Assembly: GCA_013200995.1 (NCBI GenBank)
Contig: CP053688.1
Span: 3,596,001-3,660,000, forward strand
Direction of reading: 5' to 3'
Source of the DNA: Arthrobacter citreus
Lineage (GTDB): Bacteria > Bacillota > Bacilli > Bacillales > Bacillaceae_G
Length of the DNA: 64,000 nucleotides
Of the stretch, positions 37,256 to 47,338 are shown piece by piece; position 1 is the stretch's first letter; every line of letters starts with the position of its first letter. A program made the translations under genes and the position numbers. A model generated the notes under the pieces. That model saw nothing but the letters and a program-made list of their open reading frames with translations, did no database searches and was not told the DNA's origin.

Positions 37256-38353
37256 CTACTCCCATCTAAACGTACGAGCAGCGATTAAGAAGCTTACAAC
37301 CATCCAGACGCATAACCAGCCGAAGTCAGGGAGTAGATCTCCAAAGGTTGCTCCGACATTCATAATATCTCGCATCGCTGTTGATAAATGCGTAATCGGA
37401 ATTGTTTTTATAATTGGCTGTAAATATTCCGGCATATTATTGATTGGGAAAAATACTCCACCTAAAAACATAAGCGGGAACGATAAGAAACCTGCAATTG
37501 GCCCAGCACTTTCTGGACTTTTTGCTAGACTTGCAATAATAAAACCAATACTCATAAACGTTAATGTGCCTAATATTACAAACAATACAACTAATAAAAA
37601 TGACCCTCGAATACTGACATCGAACCCAAAATAGCCAATTAATAGCGTTAAAATTGCTTGTAAGCTATTTAATATTAGTCTAGCTGTTATTTGTGCTGCA
37701 ATAAATGTAGAGGCCCTTAATGTAGTGCCTTGCATCCTTCTTAAAACGCCTCGCTCTCTCCACGATGCAATTTGGCCTGCGACACCATTCATATTGTTAT
37801 TCATGATTTGCATTGCAATAATTCCAGGTACTAAAAAATCTAAGTAAGAAAGTGTAATCCCGGCTACACCTTTAAAGTTTGTAACAATTTTTGGCGTGTA
37901 TCCTGCCATTTGTTTACTTGCGGCATCCACATTCGCTGTAATTGTAGCAATTCCCCCTTGGAGCTGGGCCGAATTACTTTCGTTATAAAGTACTTTTAAT
38001 TGTGCAGGTGCAGTTTGTTGTTTAGACTTCACCTGGTCTTGAAAGCCTTTGTTAATGACGATAACAAAGTCTGTTTTTCCATCAGATAATAATTTTTTTG
38101 ATTTTAATTCATTCGTTTTTTTATGAATTTTTAGCGATTTCTGGCTATCCAAAACTGCAGTGATCTGTTTACTTGCTTGAGATTTGTCATAGTCAATTAA
38201 ATTTACTGAATAGCTAGTTGTATTCCCATCGTTAAATATTAGTCCGAAAATAATCATAAAGAAAAATGGAAACAGTAGTGTCCAGACTAAGGCTTGACGA
38301 TTACGCACATAAATTCGAAGTTGTGCTAAAGTCAATTGATAATAAGCCTTCAT
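37256..38353 (-). CDS. ABC-2 type transporter permease
   Basis: Permease of 365 residues with one N-terminal helix, a large extracytoplasmic domain (about 45-165) and five C-terminal helices. The signature QIASWRERGVLRRMQGTTLR of drug/polyketide ABC-2 exporters is present. The ATG overlaps the stop of the upstream ATPase gene by four bases, so the two are made together. Likely exports a lipophilic compound or antibiotic; the substrate is unknown. Confidence 0.92.
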   Translation of the reverse strand: MKAYYQLTLAQLRIYVRNRQALVWTLLFPFFFMIIFGLIFNDGNTTSYSVNLIDYDKSQASKQITAVLDSQKSLKIHKKTNELKSKKLLSDGKTDFVIVINKGFQDQVKSKQQTAPAQLKVLYNESNSAQLQGGIATITANVDAASKQMAGYTPKIVTNFKGVAGITLSYLDFLVPGIIAMQIMNNNMNGVAGQIASWRERGVLRRMQGTTLRASTFIAAQITARLILNSLQAILTLLIGYFGFDVSIRGSFLLVVLFVILGTLTFMSIGFIIASLAKSPESAGPIAGFLSFPLMFLGGVFFPINNMPEYLQPIIKTIPITHLSTAMRDIMNVGATFGDLLPDFGWLCVWMVVSFLIAARTFRWE

Positions 38354-39270
38354 TCTTCACGCAACCCCCTTCCAGTCATATGTAGGAATACATCCTCAAG
38401 AGTAGCGGTTCTTGTTGATAAATCAGAAATCGTCAAATCTTCTTGTTTTGTATACTCTAATAAAGCCATTAAAGTAGCTTGAAGATTACGCGTATACAAT
38501 GTAACGAAATCATGATTTATGACAACATTCATTACACTATCTAAATGTGTAAACTTATCTTCTTGCTCTGGCGATTTAGTTTTAAATTCAATCGCACTTT
38601 CAGCCGAGATTGAACTAACTAAATTATTTGGTGTATCAAGGGCAATTAATTTTCCTTTATCCATAATGCCGATTCGATCGGCTAATACATGAGCCTCATC
38701 CATGTAGTGAGTTGATAATACAACTGTTTTACCGCGTTCTTTTAGCTTTAAAATGATGTCCCATAATGTTCTGCGAGCTTGTGGGTCAAGTCCTGTAGTT
38801 GGCTCATCTAAGAATATAATTTGAGGGTCATGAATCAACGCTAACGCGATCGCTAATCGCTGCTTTTGCCCTCCAGATAGTCCTTTTACTAGACTATTTT
38901 GCTTTTCGGTTAATAGCATTTCATCAATCAATGGTTGAATTGGGATATGACTTGGATAGAAGCTAGCATACATCTCAATGATTTCTTTTACTTTTAACAA
39001 ATCGAATAAAGATGTCGACTGAAGCTGTATACCAATCTCTTGTTTTATTTTATTTGAGTCCTTCCCAATCTTATGCCCTGCAATCGTAGCAGCTCCTTCA
39101 TCTGGCTTTCTTAAGCCTACAAGCATTTCCATTGTTGTAGATTTGCCTGCTCCATTTGGGCCAAGCAATCCAAAAACTTCACCTTTTTCAACTTCAAAAC
39201 TAATTCCATCTACTGCATAAAAATTTCCATAACGCTTTTTAAGGTTTTCAACTTCAATAATTGAACTCAT
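38350..39270 (-). CDS. ABC transporter ATP-binding protein
   Basis: ATPase of 306 residues. Walker A is GPNGAGKST, the signature is LSGGQKQR, and Walker B is IIFLDEPTTGLDP with the catalytic Glu and the H-loop VVLSTHYMDEA. A C-terminal extension with a ferredoxin-like pattern is typical of the drug-resistance (DrrA/NatA-like) subfamily. It pairs with the overlapping permease. The start is ATG with GAGGTGA upstream. Confidence 0.95.
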   Translation of the reverse strand: MSSIIEVENLKKRYGNFYAVDGISFEVEKGEVFGLLGPNGAGKSTTMEMLVGLRKPDEGAATIAGHKIGKDSNKIKQEIGIQLQSTSLFDLLKVKEIIEMYASFYPSHIPIQPLIDEMLLTEKQNSLVKGLSGGQKQRLAIALALIHDPQIIFLDEPTTGLDPQARRTLWDIILKLKERGKTVVLSTHYMDEAHVLADRIGIMDKGKLIALDTPNNLVSSISAESAIEFKTKSPEQEDKFTHLDSVMNVVINHDFVTLYTRNLQATLMALLEYTKQEDLTISDLSTRTATLEDVFLHMTGRGLREE

Positions 39271-39629
39271 TGTTTTATCTTCACCTCGTCTAATTAACTA
39301 TTAAAAAGAATGAAATTTCTTTTTTTAATCAGCCTGCTAAGTATATAATGCAAAATTTAATTTATTTGTCGAAAAAGATAAACATTAATAATTTTTAATG
39401 ATAAAATTACATTTTTTTCCATCTATTCTTATTCCATACTATACAAGACTTCTAAAACAATTAGTACCATTTATGTAATAATCATTTACATTTTATAACT
39501 TTATTGTAACGTCCATGTTGTCACTCTGTAATACTCATCGTTTACAATATGTTGGACATAAAACAAATAAAATGGCTATGTTTTTTGTGTTGGTATCTTT
39601 TACACGGCCATAAAAACAAGGTGATAAAA
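39271..39629. other. Intergenic gap, nothing recognised
   Basis: AT-rich divergent region that must carry promoters for the ABC operon and the acyltransferase gene. An open frame reaches back to 39549 but has no ribosome-binding site. I see no clear repeat, RNA or operator. Confidence 0.5.
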
Positions 39630-40679
39630 ATGAGAATAGAACGTGAAAAATGGTTGGATGTTGCCAAAATGATCGGTATCTTTTTGGTTGTTTATGGTCA
39701 TTCTACAGAAGGTCCGAATTCTATTACTTTTATTTACTGGTTCCATATGCCCCTATTTTTTATTATTAGTGGCTATTTATTTAAACCAGTTAATTCTGTC
39801 AGTGAACTGAAATTTTTTATTAAAAAACTAACTTGTAGATTGCTGGTACCTTATTGTACGTATTTAGTACTATTTAGCTTATATGACATTACAACAGAGG
39901 TGCTTAGAGGTACGATTAGTGCTTCAAACTTATCAAATGAAGTCATTTCATTATTAATCGGTGGTAGATTTATTACAGGAGTGCATGGCGTATTCTGGTA
40001 TGTAACATGTTTATTTATTACACAAATACTGTTTGCGTTAATCTGTTTATATTTTAAAAAGAATATTGTTCGCCTTTCCATTGTGATCGCTTGCTATTTA
40101 ATTGCGCATTTTGAAACAATTAAATTAATTCCACATATCGGTAAAAACACCTTTAATCAAATTTCGATTCCATGGAATATGGATGTGGCTTTACTAGCGA
40201 TATTCTTTTTAGGACTAGGTTTCTTTGCAAAAAAATTTATTGCATCTATTTCTAGCTTCATTGGTATTTCATGTATCTCGCTAAGCATTTTATATATGAC
40301 ATTATATAAAATGAATAAATTAGACTATCATTTAAGTCTTAAATATTTAAGATACGATCATTTATTTTTAGATGCGTTAATTCCAATTACGATGACCATT
40401 GCAGTGTTATTTTTATGCCAAAAGCTCGCGAAGCTACAATTCGTACAACCATGCACAATCTTTGGTAAAGAATCACTAACAATTATGTACATCCATATTT
40501 TTGCGAATGCTGTTATTTCACAGTTTTTCGATTATGGTCCGTTATTGTACACAGTCATTGGTTTAGCCGTTCCTATGTTGACTAAGAAATTTATTATTGA
40601 ATCTCAGCCTACGATAAAGCCGTTCTTTATTGGTTTAAATGTAAAGCGTAAGCAAAATTTAAAAGTAAGAACAGCATAA
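39630..40679 (+). CDS. Membrane acyltransferase (acyltransferase 3 family)
   Basis: Integral membrane acyltransferase of 349 residues with about ten helices, similar to fucose 4-O-acetylase/OatA-type membrane domains. The opening REKWLDVAKMIGIFLVVYGHS has the conserved Arg/Asp and His, and FHMPLFFIISGYLF is the second signature. No extracellular SGNH domain follows. It would acylate a sugar of an envelope polymer or glycolipid. The start is ATG 39630 after AAGGTGAT. Confidence 0.87.
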   Translation: MRIEREKWLDVAKMIGIFLVVYGHSTEGPNSITFIYWFHMPLFFIISGYLFKPVNSVSELKFFIKKLTCRLLVPYCTYLVLFSLYDITTEVLRGTISASNLSNEVISLLIGGRFITGVHGVFWYVTCLFITQILFALICLYFKKNIVRLSIVIACYLIAHFETIKLIPHIGKNTFNQISIPWNMDVALLAIFFLGLGFFAKKFIASISSFIGISCISLSILYMTLYKMNKLDYHLSLKYLRYDHLFLDALIPITMTIAVLFLCQKLAKLQFVQPCTIFGKESLTIMYIHIFANAVISQFFDYGPLLYTVIGLAVPMLTKKFIIESQPTIKPFFIGLNVKRKQNLKVRTA

Positions 40680-40708
40680 AAAAAATAGCCCGAGGGCTAT
40701 TTTTTTTA
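40680..40708 (+). terminator. Terminator between acyltransferase and EIIA genes
   Basis: Stem AAAATAGCCC / GGGCTATTTT with a long T-run; possibly bidirectional, since the EIIA gene ends here from the other side. Confidence 0.9.
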
Positions 40709-41245
40709 TTTTAAAGTAACAACAGCTGCATCAGTACCTTTTTGAACTGAGCCTGAAGCTGTAATATTAATATTTTCTAGTACATCTCCATTTGTAAAGA
40801 TCACCGGAGTAATTGTACTCTTTGCGTTTTCTTTTATGTAATCAATGTTGAATGTTAATAGGTGATCTCCAGCATTAACATTTTGTCCTTCAGTTACATG
40901 TGCGTCGAAACCTTCACCGTTAAGTTTAACTGTCTCTAATCCAACATGAATTAAAATCTCTACGCCATCTTTTGAACGAATTCCAATCGCATGTTTTGTA
41001 TGGAATACTTGTACAATTTCTCCGTCAAAAGGAGCAACAACAACACCTTCTGAAGGTGTAATAGCGAACCCATCACCCATCATTTTTTCAGCAAATACCG
41101 GATCTGGTACATCAGATAGTGGGTGTACTTCTCCAGTTAATGGCGCTTTAATTGCAACTTGTTTAGCTGCAGGAGCAGATGCTTGAGTAGTACCGTCTTG
41201 CTGTTCTTCCTCTAAACCGAACATTTTCTTTAGTTTGTTAAACAT
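40706..41245 (-). CDS. PTS glucose-type EIIA component (Crr-like)
   Basis: Soluble phosphocarrier of 179 residues. The EIIA-Glc domain begins after a ~30-residue linker (IKAPLTGEVHPLSDVPDPVFA). The active-site pair is His85 (FHTKHAIGI) and the phosphorylated His100 (ILIHVGLETVKL). The start is ATG 41245 after AAAGGTGAG; a GTG 9 bases upstream overlaps that site. As a stand-alone EIIA it can serve EIIBC permeases that lack their own, and TreP in this window (53047-54465) is one such candidate. Confidence 0.93.
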   Translation of the reverse strand: MFNKLKKMFGLEEEQQDGTTQASAPAAKQVAIKAPLTGEVHPLSDVPDPVFAEKMMGDGFAITPSEGVVVAPFDGEIVQVFHTKHAIGIRSKDGVEILIHVGLETVKLNGEGFDAHVTEGQNVNAGDHLLTFNIDYIKENAKSTITPVIFTNGDVLENINITASGSVQKGTDAAVVTLK

Positions 41246-41501
41246 AAAACTCACCTTTTCTTTAAAATAGATTCCAATCTTATCATTATCTTTTCATAGA
41301 AAATAATACTAATTATCCTAACAGAAAAAACACTTTTTTGCCTAATAAAAAGTGAAATTTTATTGAAATATTAATAAAATTGTATTTTGTCTTCAATAAA
41401 AGTCATGAAATCCCTTCATTTTCTTACTTTCCAGCTAGTTTCTACAAAATAACAATATTTGATAAAATGACAATGTACAATTACTATTTAGGAGCGATAA
41501 T

Positions 41502-41999
41502 ATGACTGAAATGGTTCCACTATTATTCACTTTAGAAAATAAAAGGGTAAAGATTATCGGTGGAGGGCAAATTGCTTTTCGAAAGGCAAAAGCATTTTTG
41601 AAAAGTGGCGCAACAATTACTATTATAAGTCCTCAAATATGCGAGGAATTAGTAAATTTACCTACTATTAAGCTAATGAATAAGTATTTTGAAAAAGATG
41701 ACATAAAGGACGCTCATATTGTTATTGCAGCGACAAATGATAAAAACACAAATAAATTTATTAAAGATTGTATGACAGACTTCCAATGGTTTAATGATGT
41801 TAGTGATCAAAGTAATAGTGATTTTCATACTCCTGCCGTGGTGCGTAGAGGTGACCTCGTCGTTTCAGTCTCAACATCAGGTAAAAGTCCAGTTCTTTCC
41901 AAAAAGATAAAAAAGGAATTAGAAAATTATTTCGAGGATCATTATAGCGAAATTGTAAACGAATATGCGATCGAGCGAAAAAAACCAGCCATTGATTAA
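41502..41999 (+). CDS. Precorrin-2 dehydrogenase-like NAD(P)-binding protein
   Basis: Protein of 165 residues matching the N-terminal siroheme synthase domain (YlnF/Met8-like). The nucleotide-binding motif KIIGGGQIAFRKA is at about 17-29, followed by HIVIAATND and the VSVSTSGKSPVLSKKI segment. It would oxidise precorrin-2 to sirohydrochlorin and perhaps insert iron. No uroporphyrinogen methyltransferase or chelatase gene is next to it, which is unusual, so it may supplement an operon elsewhere. GGAGCG precedes the ATG. Confidence 0.85.
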   Translation: MTEMVPLLFTLENKRVKIIGGGQIAFRKAKAFLKSGATITIISPQICEELVNLPTIKLMNKYFEKDDIKDAHIVIAATNDKNTNKFIKDCMTDFQWFNDVSDQSNSDFHTPAVVRRGDLVVSVSTSGKSPVLSKKIKKELENYFEDHYSEIVNEYAIERKKPAID

Positions 42000-42071
42000 T
42001 TTCAAATGGCTGGAATAATGAGCAGGACTAAAGCAGTTGAAAGATTTTCCATCTACTTTCCTTACATATTG

Positions 42072-44252
42072 TTACTGTTTTTTAAGCTTTGCTAATGCTT
42101 CTGCAAATGGATTATTAAATGGCTCATCTTCTTGCTTGTTTTGTTTATTTAAATATTTTTGAACATCACGTTTAGAAACTTTACTATTTTTTTCTTTCGA
42201 GCGTCTCTCTTTAAAATTAGTAAGTTTTTCTCTATGCCCACATGAACATGCAAAAATTTGACCTTCTCCCTCGCCTCTAAGCTCTAAGCGCTTGAAGCAT
42301 TTAGGGCATCTAGCATTTGTAGACTGTGAGATTGTTTTACGATGACCACATTCTCTGTCCTGACAAACTAACATTTTTCCTCGTTTACCGTTTACCTCAA
42401 GCATCAGTTTTCCACATTCAGGACATTTAGTACTCGTCATATTATCATGCTTAAACTTTTGTTCAGTTTGTTTTATTTCTCGAACTGCATCTGAAGAAAA
42501 TTTAATCATTTCATTCATAAATGTAGACTTAGCTAAATTCCCTTTAGAAATAGCTTGAAGCTTTTGCTCCCACTTAGCCGTTAAAGCTGGTGATTTCAAA
42601 GCTTCCGGCACAAGGTTTAATAACTGTTTTCCCTTATTTGTTATGAAAATATCTTTTCCCTTTTTTTCAATTAAAAAGCTACTGAAAAGTTTTTCAATGA
42701 TATCCGCTCTTGTCGCAACGGTTCCTAAACCGCCCGTCTCACCAATCGTTTTCTTCAAATCATTACTATTTCCAGACATATACTGTACTGGGTTTTCCAT
42801 CGCACTTAAAAGCGTGGCTTCATTAAAATATGCCGGCGGCTTCGTGTATCCTTTTGTCTCAGTTACTTTTGTAACCTGGAAATTTTCATTTTCATTAATG
42901 ATTGGCAGCCTTTGATCTTCCGTACTATCATTTTCTTCTTCGTCTTTAAAGACTTCTTTCCACCCTAGAGAGATAACCCTTTTTCCTTTAGCAACAAATA
43001 CCTCATTATCAATTTCTGCGACAACCTTTTCTTGTTCGTATACGTAAGGAGGTAGTAGCACTGCTAAAAATCTTCTAACGATTAATTCATATATTTTAAT
43101 TTCTTTTGAAGAAAGTTCACTAATGATTGGTGCCTGTTCTGTCGGTATAATCGCATGGTGATCCGTTACCTTATTATCATCGACAAATGATTTATTAGCT
43201 TTAACCGGTTGATTTGTTAGCTTCATAATGATTTTGCCATAAGGTTTAATGTTACACGCTAATAATCGTTCCTTTAATGTATCAACTAAGTCCGATGATA
43301 AATATCTAGAATCAGTTCGTGGATACGTAACAATTTTATGCTGCTCATAAAGCTTTTGCATAATCGATAAAGTTTCTTTAGGTGAAAAATTGAATCTTTT
43401 ATTAGCCTCTCTTTGAAGCTCTGTTAAATCATAAAGCTGTGGAGCAAATGATTTCTTTTCAGCTGTTGAAACTTCTCTAATCTTCAATCGCTTTCCTTTT
43501 ATAGCTCCAACAATTTTTTGTAATTCTTCGGATGTATTAATTCTTGAAAGATTCGATTTACGATCCTGCCACGTGAAAACTACATTATTTGCTACTACTT
43601 GAAGCCCATAATAAGTTTGTTGTTTAAACTCTCTTATTTCTTTTTCACGCTCTAAAATCATCGACAATGTTGGAGTTTGAACTCTACCACATGAAAGTTG
43701 AGCATTATGCCTACAAGTAAGTGCTCTTGTCGCATTAATTCCCACAATCCAGTCTGCCTCGGCTCTTGCCACAGCAGAAAGATATAAATTTTCATATTCC
43801 TTACCGCTACGTAAGTTTTCAAAGCCTTTTTTTACAGCCTTATCTGTTGCAGAGGAAATCCATAACCTTTTAATAGGTTTGTTCACCTTCGCCATTTGAA
43901 GGATCCATCTAGCAACAAGCTCACCTTCTCTACCTGCATCCGTTGCAATAATAATTTCTGAAACATCTTTTCTTAATAATTGTGTCTTAACAGCTTGGAA
44001 TTGCTTGCCAGTCTTTTTAATAACAACTAGCTTTAATTTATCTGGAATCATCGGTAAATCTTCTAAATTCCATGATTTATACTTATTATCATAACCTTCT
44101 GGATCAGCTAAAGTTACAAGATGTCCTAATGCCCAGGTTACAATATATTTTTTTCCTTCTAAAAAACCGTTACCCTTTTGATTGCAACCCAGCACTTTCG
44201 CTATATCTCTAGCGACTGAAGGTTTTTCTGCTAATACTACAATTTTACTCAT
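42072..44252 (-). CDS. topB: DNA topoisomerase III
   Basis: Type IA topoisomerase of 726 residues that relaxes and decatenates DNA. The Toprim domain (VLAEKPSVARDIAKVL, ATDAGREGE) is N-terminal. The active-site Tyr lies in TYPRTDSRYLS at about residue 313. The TGGLGTVATRADII segment is present. The C-terminus holds two four-Cys zinc motifs (CPECGKL...CQDRECG and CPKCFKRLE...CSCGHR) and a basic tail. It starts at ATG 44252. Confidence 0.96.
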   Translation of the reverse strand: MSKIVVLAEKPSVARDIAKVLGCNQKGNGFLEGKKYIVTWALGHLVTLADPEGYDNKYKSWNLEDLPMIPDKLKLVVIKKTGKQFQAVKTQLLRKDVSEIIIATDAGREGELVARWILQMAKVNKPIKRLWISSATDKAVKKGFENLRSGKEYENLYLSAVARAEADWIVGINATRALTCRHNAQLSCGRVQTPTLSMILEREKEIREFKQQTYYGLQVVANNVVFTWQDRKSNLSRINTSEELQKIVGAIKGKRLKIREVSTAEKKSFAPQLYDLTELQREANKRFNFSPKETLSIMQKLYEQHKIVTYPRTDSRYLSSDLVDTLKERLLACNIKPYGKIIMKLTNQPVKANKSFVDDNKVTDHHAIIPTEQAPIISELSSKEIKIYELIVRRFLAVLLPPYVYEQEKVVAEIDNEVFVAKGKRVISLGWKEVFKDEEENDSTEDQRLPIINENENFQVTKVTETKGYTKPPAYFNEATLLSAMENPVQYMSGNSNDLKKTIGETGGLGTVATRADIIEKLFSSFLIEKKGKDIFITNKGKQLLNLVPEALKSPALTAKWEQKLQAISKGNLAKSTFMNEMIKFSSDAVREIKQTEQKFKHDNMTSTKCPECGKLMLEVNGKRGKMLVCQDRECGHRKTISQSTNARCPKCFKRLELRGEGEGQIFACSCGHREKLTNFKERRSKEKNSKVSKRDVQKYLNKQNKQEDEPFNNPFAEALAKLKKQ

Positions 44253-44401
44253 ATCATACTCCTTAATATTTTTACAATTTCCTTATATCTAACTTTAACA
44301 CTTCTAATTATTTAAACAAAATCTAACTAACTTTGATTTAATGACTCTTTTCATCATCATATTATCTTTCGAAAATTGGTCACATTTGGTAACTAAACTA
44401 C

Positions 44402-44752
44402 ATGTTTCTAGCTTATATAATAAGACAAAATAATGAAAAGTTTTACAAAAAATTCTATTTACTTAATGAGAAAGGAACATTTATTAATATAACTTCCTAT
44501 TTACTGCTTACACTTATTTTAAGTTGTATTCTTATTTTTGTTTCTACTTTTCTAATTAGAAAAAGTCCACACTTTCGATTTACTGTCCCATTGGAATTTC
44601 AATTATTGGTGTGTTTATATTCTTTCTTGGCATTGTAATTGGTGGTTTGTATGGGATTAAGTGCATTTGGATTGTCTCTCTTTTTAGCCTCTCCAATAGC
44701 CTTCATTGCAATTGCACTCATAACTCTCACATGGAATCACAATAATTGATCA
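44402..44752 (+). pseudogene. Possible decayed small membrane-protein gene
   Basis: The first frame (44402-44638) encodes a helix (SYLLLTLILSCILIFVSTF) and then loses hydrophobic pattern. Just after, other frames continue with helix-like segments, GISIIGVFIFFLGIVIGGLYG and then GLSLFLASPIAFIAIALITL, ending at about 44750. Three good helices split over three frames suggest one or two frameshifts in a former membrane gene. No ribosome-binding site precedes 44402. Low certainty; AT-rich DNA can give such patterns by chance. Confidence 0.3.
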
Positions 44753-44870
44753 TTCGACTTAGTTTACTTTTTTGCAGAAAAATGACGTTTTATTTTACTA
44801 AAAAAACAAAGGATTCCATCTCTTATATGGCAAATTTAACTAATTAATTCCATATATAAGGAGAGGTACA

Positions 44871-46454
44871 ATGATTAATAAAATAATATCTGTTATTTTA
44901 GGGGTATCTTTATTCTTTTTACCCACTGCTAACGCGACTTCTTTTTCTCAAGGTTTTAGTGATGATGAGTTATCGAATTATATAGATAATCTAAATTTAA
45001 ATACTACTGAAGCCACTTTCGGACAATCAATTGAAATTGGATTAACGACTAAAAAACATTTCGACAATGTCGCTTTGACTTTTAAAAATGGCTCTAACAT
45101 GACAGAAGTATTACTAAAAAACCTATCTTCATCAGATCTTTATTATTCTGGAAAAATAGGTATTACTAGCTCATTTACTAAAGGAACTTACTCATTAAGT
45201 TCACTTACACTAGATGGTCAAACATTGTCTGTATCTGACCAGAAGGTTAAATTTTTAATTAAAGATTTACCAACCCCAAAAATTAACTCAATTACAAATA
45301 AATCTACTGCTATTTCAGGAACGTTTTTAACTAAAAGTAGCGTCCAAATTTATGTCAATAATAAACAAGTAAGTACTGTTCAAACTGACACAAACGGAAA
45401 CTATCAACTCAAAACAAAACCTCTAAAAGAATTTACTAAAATAAATGTAGTTGGTGTTTCAATTGGATTGAAAAGTAAAACCGCTACATCAACCGTTGCC
45501 GACGTAATCGCACCTTCAGTCACATCAATCCCTTCAATCTCAGATCATTCTCAATATATATCAGGCAAGTCAGAGCCTAATGCTGATATCATCATTTATT
45601 TGAATAAGAAATTACTAGTAAAAGGTAAAGTTAATACTGCAGGAAAGTTTAATATAAAAATGGCTAAGCAAAAAGCGAATTCGGTCCTTCAAGTTGTTGC
45701 GATTGATAAGAGTAAAAATCAAAGTAAACCTGTTTCAATTCGCGTGTTAGATCGCACTGCACCTTCTGCTCCTACCATTCAAACGGTAAAAGAAAACGCT
45801 ACTGTAATTAGTGGAAAAACAGAAGCAAGTGCTTCCGTTAAATTGTATTTGAAGAATAAATACGTAGCTAAAACAACCGCATCTAAGTCCGGTAGTTATA
45901 CATTTAAAGTTAGTAAATTAAAAGCCTTTACTCCTATTAAAGTACAAGCTGTCGATGCAGCTGGAAACCAAAGTAAAACTTCGTATACCGAAGCTAAAAG
46001 CTCTAAACCACTTTCAAGTGGGCAACTAGTTATTGTTAATACAATGACAAATAAACTATCTTATTACAATAAAGGAAAACTAGTAAAAACATTTAGTGTA
46101 GCAACGGGAAAAGCATCCTCCCCTACACCTACTGGAAAGTTTAAAATCTTAAATAAAATTAAAAATAGACCTTGGTATAAGGAAAATATCCCTGGAGGAG
46201 CTCCAAATAATCCGCTAGGTAAAAGATGGATGGGCTTAAGTATGGGAAGCTCCCCTGGGAACTCTTACGGGATTCACGGAAATGCTAACGAGAGTTCAAT
46301 TGGAAAATCAGTTAGTCACGGTTGTATCCGAATGCACAATAGTGAAGTTGAATGGTTATTCGATCAATTAAACGTTGGAACAACTGTTATTATTGCAAAT
46401 ACTTCGAATTCAAATGGGCAAATAGCTCACTCATATGGTATGGCCATCTTTTAA
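44871..46454 (+). CDS. Secreted L,D-transpeptidase with Ig-like repeats
   Basis: YkuD-type L,D-transpeptidase of 527 residues. It has a signal peptide (cleavage near ANA-TSF), a ~100-residue N-terminal domain, and three tandem bacterial Ig-like repeats (about 130-215, 215-300, 300-380). Each repeat contains an ISGxxxxxAxVxxYxxxK pattern. The catalytic domain ends in SHGCIRMHN with the active Cys485. It would cross-link peptidoglycan by 3-3 bonds or modify it outside the membrane; the repeats probably give reach or wall binding. AAGGAGAGG precedes the ATG. Confidence 0.92.
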   Translation: MINKIISVILGVSLFFLPTANATSFSQGFSDDELSNYIDNLNLNTTEATFGQSIEIGLTTKKHFDNVALTFKNGSNMTEVLLKNLSSSDLYYSGKIGITSSFTKGTYSLSSLTLDGQTLSVSDQKVKFLIKDLPTPKINSITNKSTAISGTFLTKSSVQIYVNNKQVSTVQTDTNGNYQLKTKPLKEFTKINVVGVSIGLKSKTATSTVADVIAPSVTSIPSISDHSQYISGKSEPNADIIIYLNKKLLVKGKVNTAGKFNIKMAKQKANSVLQVVAIDKSKNQSKPVSIRVLDRTAPSAPTIQTVKENATVISGKTEASASVKLYLKNKYVAKTTASKSGSYTFKVSKLKAFTPIKVQAVDAAGNQSKTSYTEAKSSKPLSSGQLVIVNTMTNKLSYYNKGKLVKTFSVATGKASSPTPTGKFKILNKIKNRPWYKENIPGGAPNNPLGKRWMGLSMGSSPGNSYGIHGNANESSIGKSVSHGCIRMHNSEVEWLFDQLNVGTTVIIANTSNSNGQIAHSYGMAIF

Positions 46455-46484
46455 AAGCAAACCAATTCTGGTTTGCTTTTTTTA
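46452..46484 (+). terminator. Terminator after L,D-transpeptidase gene
   Basis: Stem AAAGCAAACCA / TGGTTTGCTTT with a T-run. Confidence 0.9.
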
Positions 46485-46586
46485 TAGTTTAATAGATTAA
46501 CCTTTCATATTTCTAATAGCATTCTTTGCATTTTTCACTGATAATATTTAGTAAAAAGGAAATAGTTAGAAAGGGGTAATTTTATT

Positions 46587-47213
46587 TTGAAGAAGTATTT
46601 GCCTATACTGACTTTGCTATTTGGTATTCTTTATATCTTTTTTATACCTTCAGAGCCTGTAAGCATAAAAATCTTATTTAAGTTAATTCCAATGGTGTTG
46701 ATTATTTTCTATGCTTTATCACAAAACCCTCATCACTCATCTAAATATCGTACCCTCATACTTTTAGGACTTATTTTTTGTATGATTGGTGATGGAACGC
46801 TAATATGGTTTGTGATTGGCTTAAGTGCTTTTCTAATTGGACATTTGTTTTATGCAACTGGTTTTATTTCAGGATGGAAATTTTCAATTTACCGTATGTT
46901 ATCGATCATTCCGATTGCAATTTATGCGTTTATTCTATGTTCAAATTTAGTAAATTCATTAAATGACAGCGGACAAGATACGTTAGTTATTCCTGTTATT
47001 GCCTATTCAGTAGCAATTTCAATGATGGTATTTACAGCCATAATGACTGGTAATAAATGGGCTATTTTTGGAAGCTTATTATTCATCATTTCCGATTCGA
47101 TTTTATCGTGGGACTTATTTGTAGAAAGCGTTAAGTATGGTCATGAGTTAATTATGATTACTTATTACACTGCACAGTTTTTAATTGCTAAAAGCATTTT
47201 AAATAGGAAGTGA
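46587..47213 (+). CDS. YhhN family protein (lysoplasmalogenase-like)
   Basis: Integral membrane protein of 208 residues with about eight helices. The family pattern is seen in FCMIGDGTLIW-like and FGSLLFIISDSILSW segments, the latter with the conserved SD..L. Animal and some bacterial relatives (TMEM86/YhhN) hydrolyse lysoplasmalogen; activity in Bacillus is not known. The start is TTG after AAAGGGG. Monocistronic. Confidence 0.85.
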   Translation: MKKYLPILTLLFGILYIFFIPSEPVSIKILFKLIPMVLIIFYALSQNPHHSSKYRTLILLGLIFCMIGDGTLIWFVIGLSAFLIGHLFYATGFISGWKFSIYRMLSIIPIAIYAFILCSNLVNSLNDSGQDTLVIPVIAYSVAISMMVFTAIMTGNKWAIFGSLLFIISDSILSWDLFVESVKYGHELIMITYYTAQFLIAKSILNRK

Positions 47214-47338
47214 ACTGCGTAATATTTTACATTCAAATAATAAACGAACTAAAATATAATTGTGGCCTCTTTTCACTAGAATTTACAAATGAAAGCGTAT
47301 TATCTACAAATTATAAAATGTAAAAAGGAGATTTTCAC

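Noticed and set aside
37256..39270. ABC-2 exporter as part of a bacteriocin cluster
   Set aside because: No precursor peptide, modification enzyme or immunity gene adjacent.
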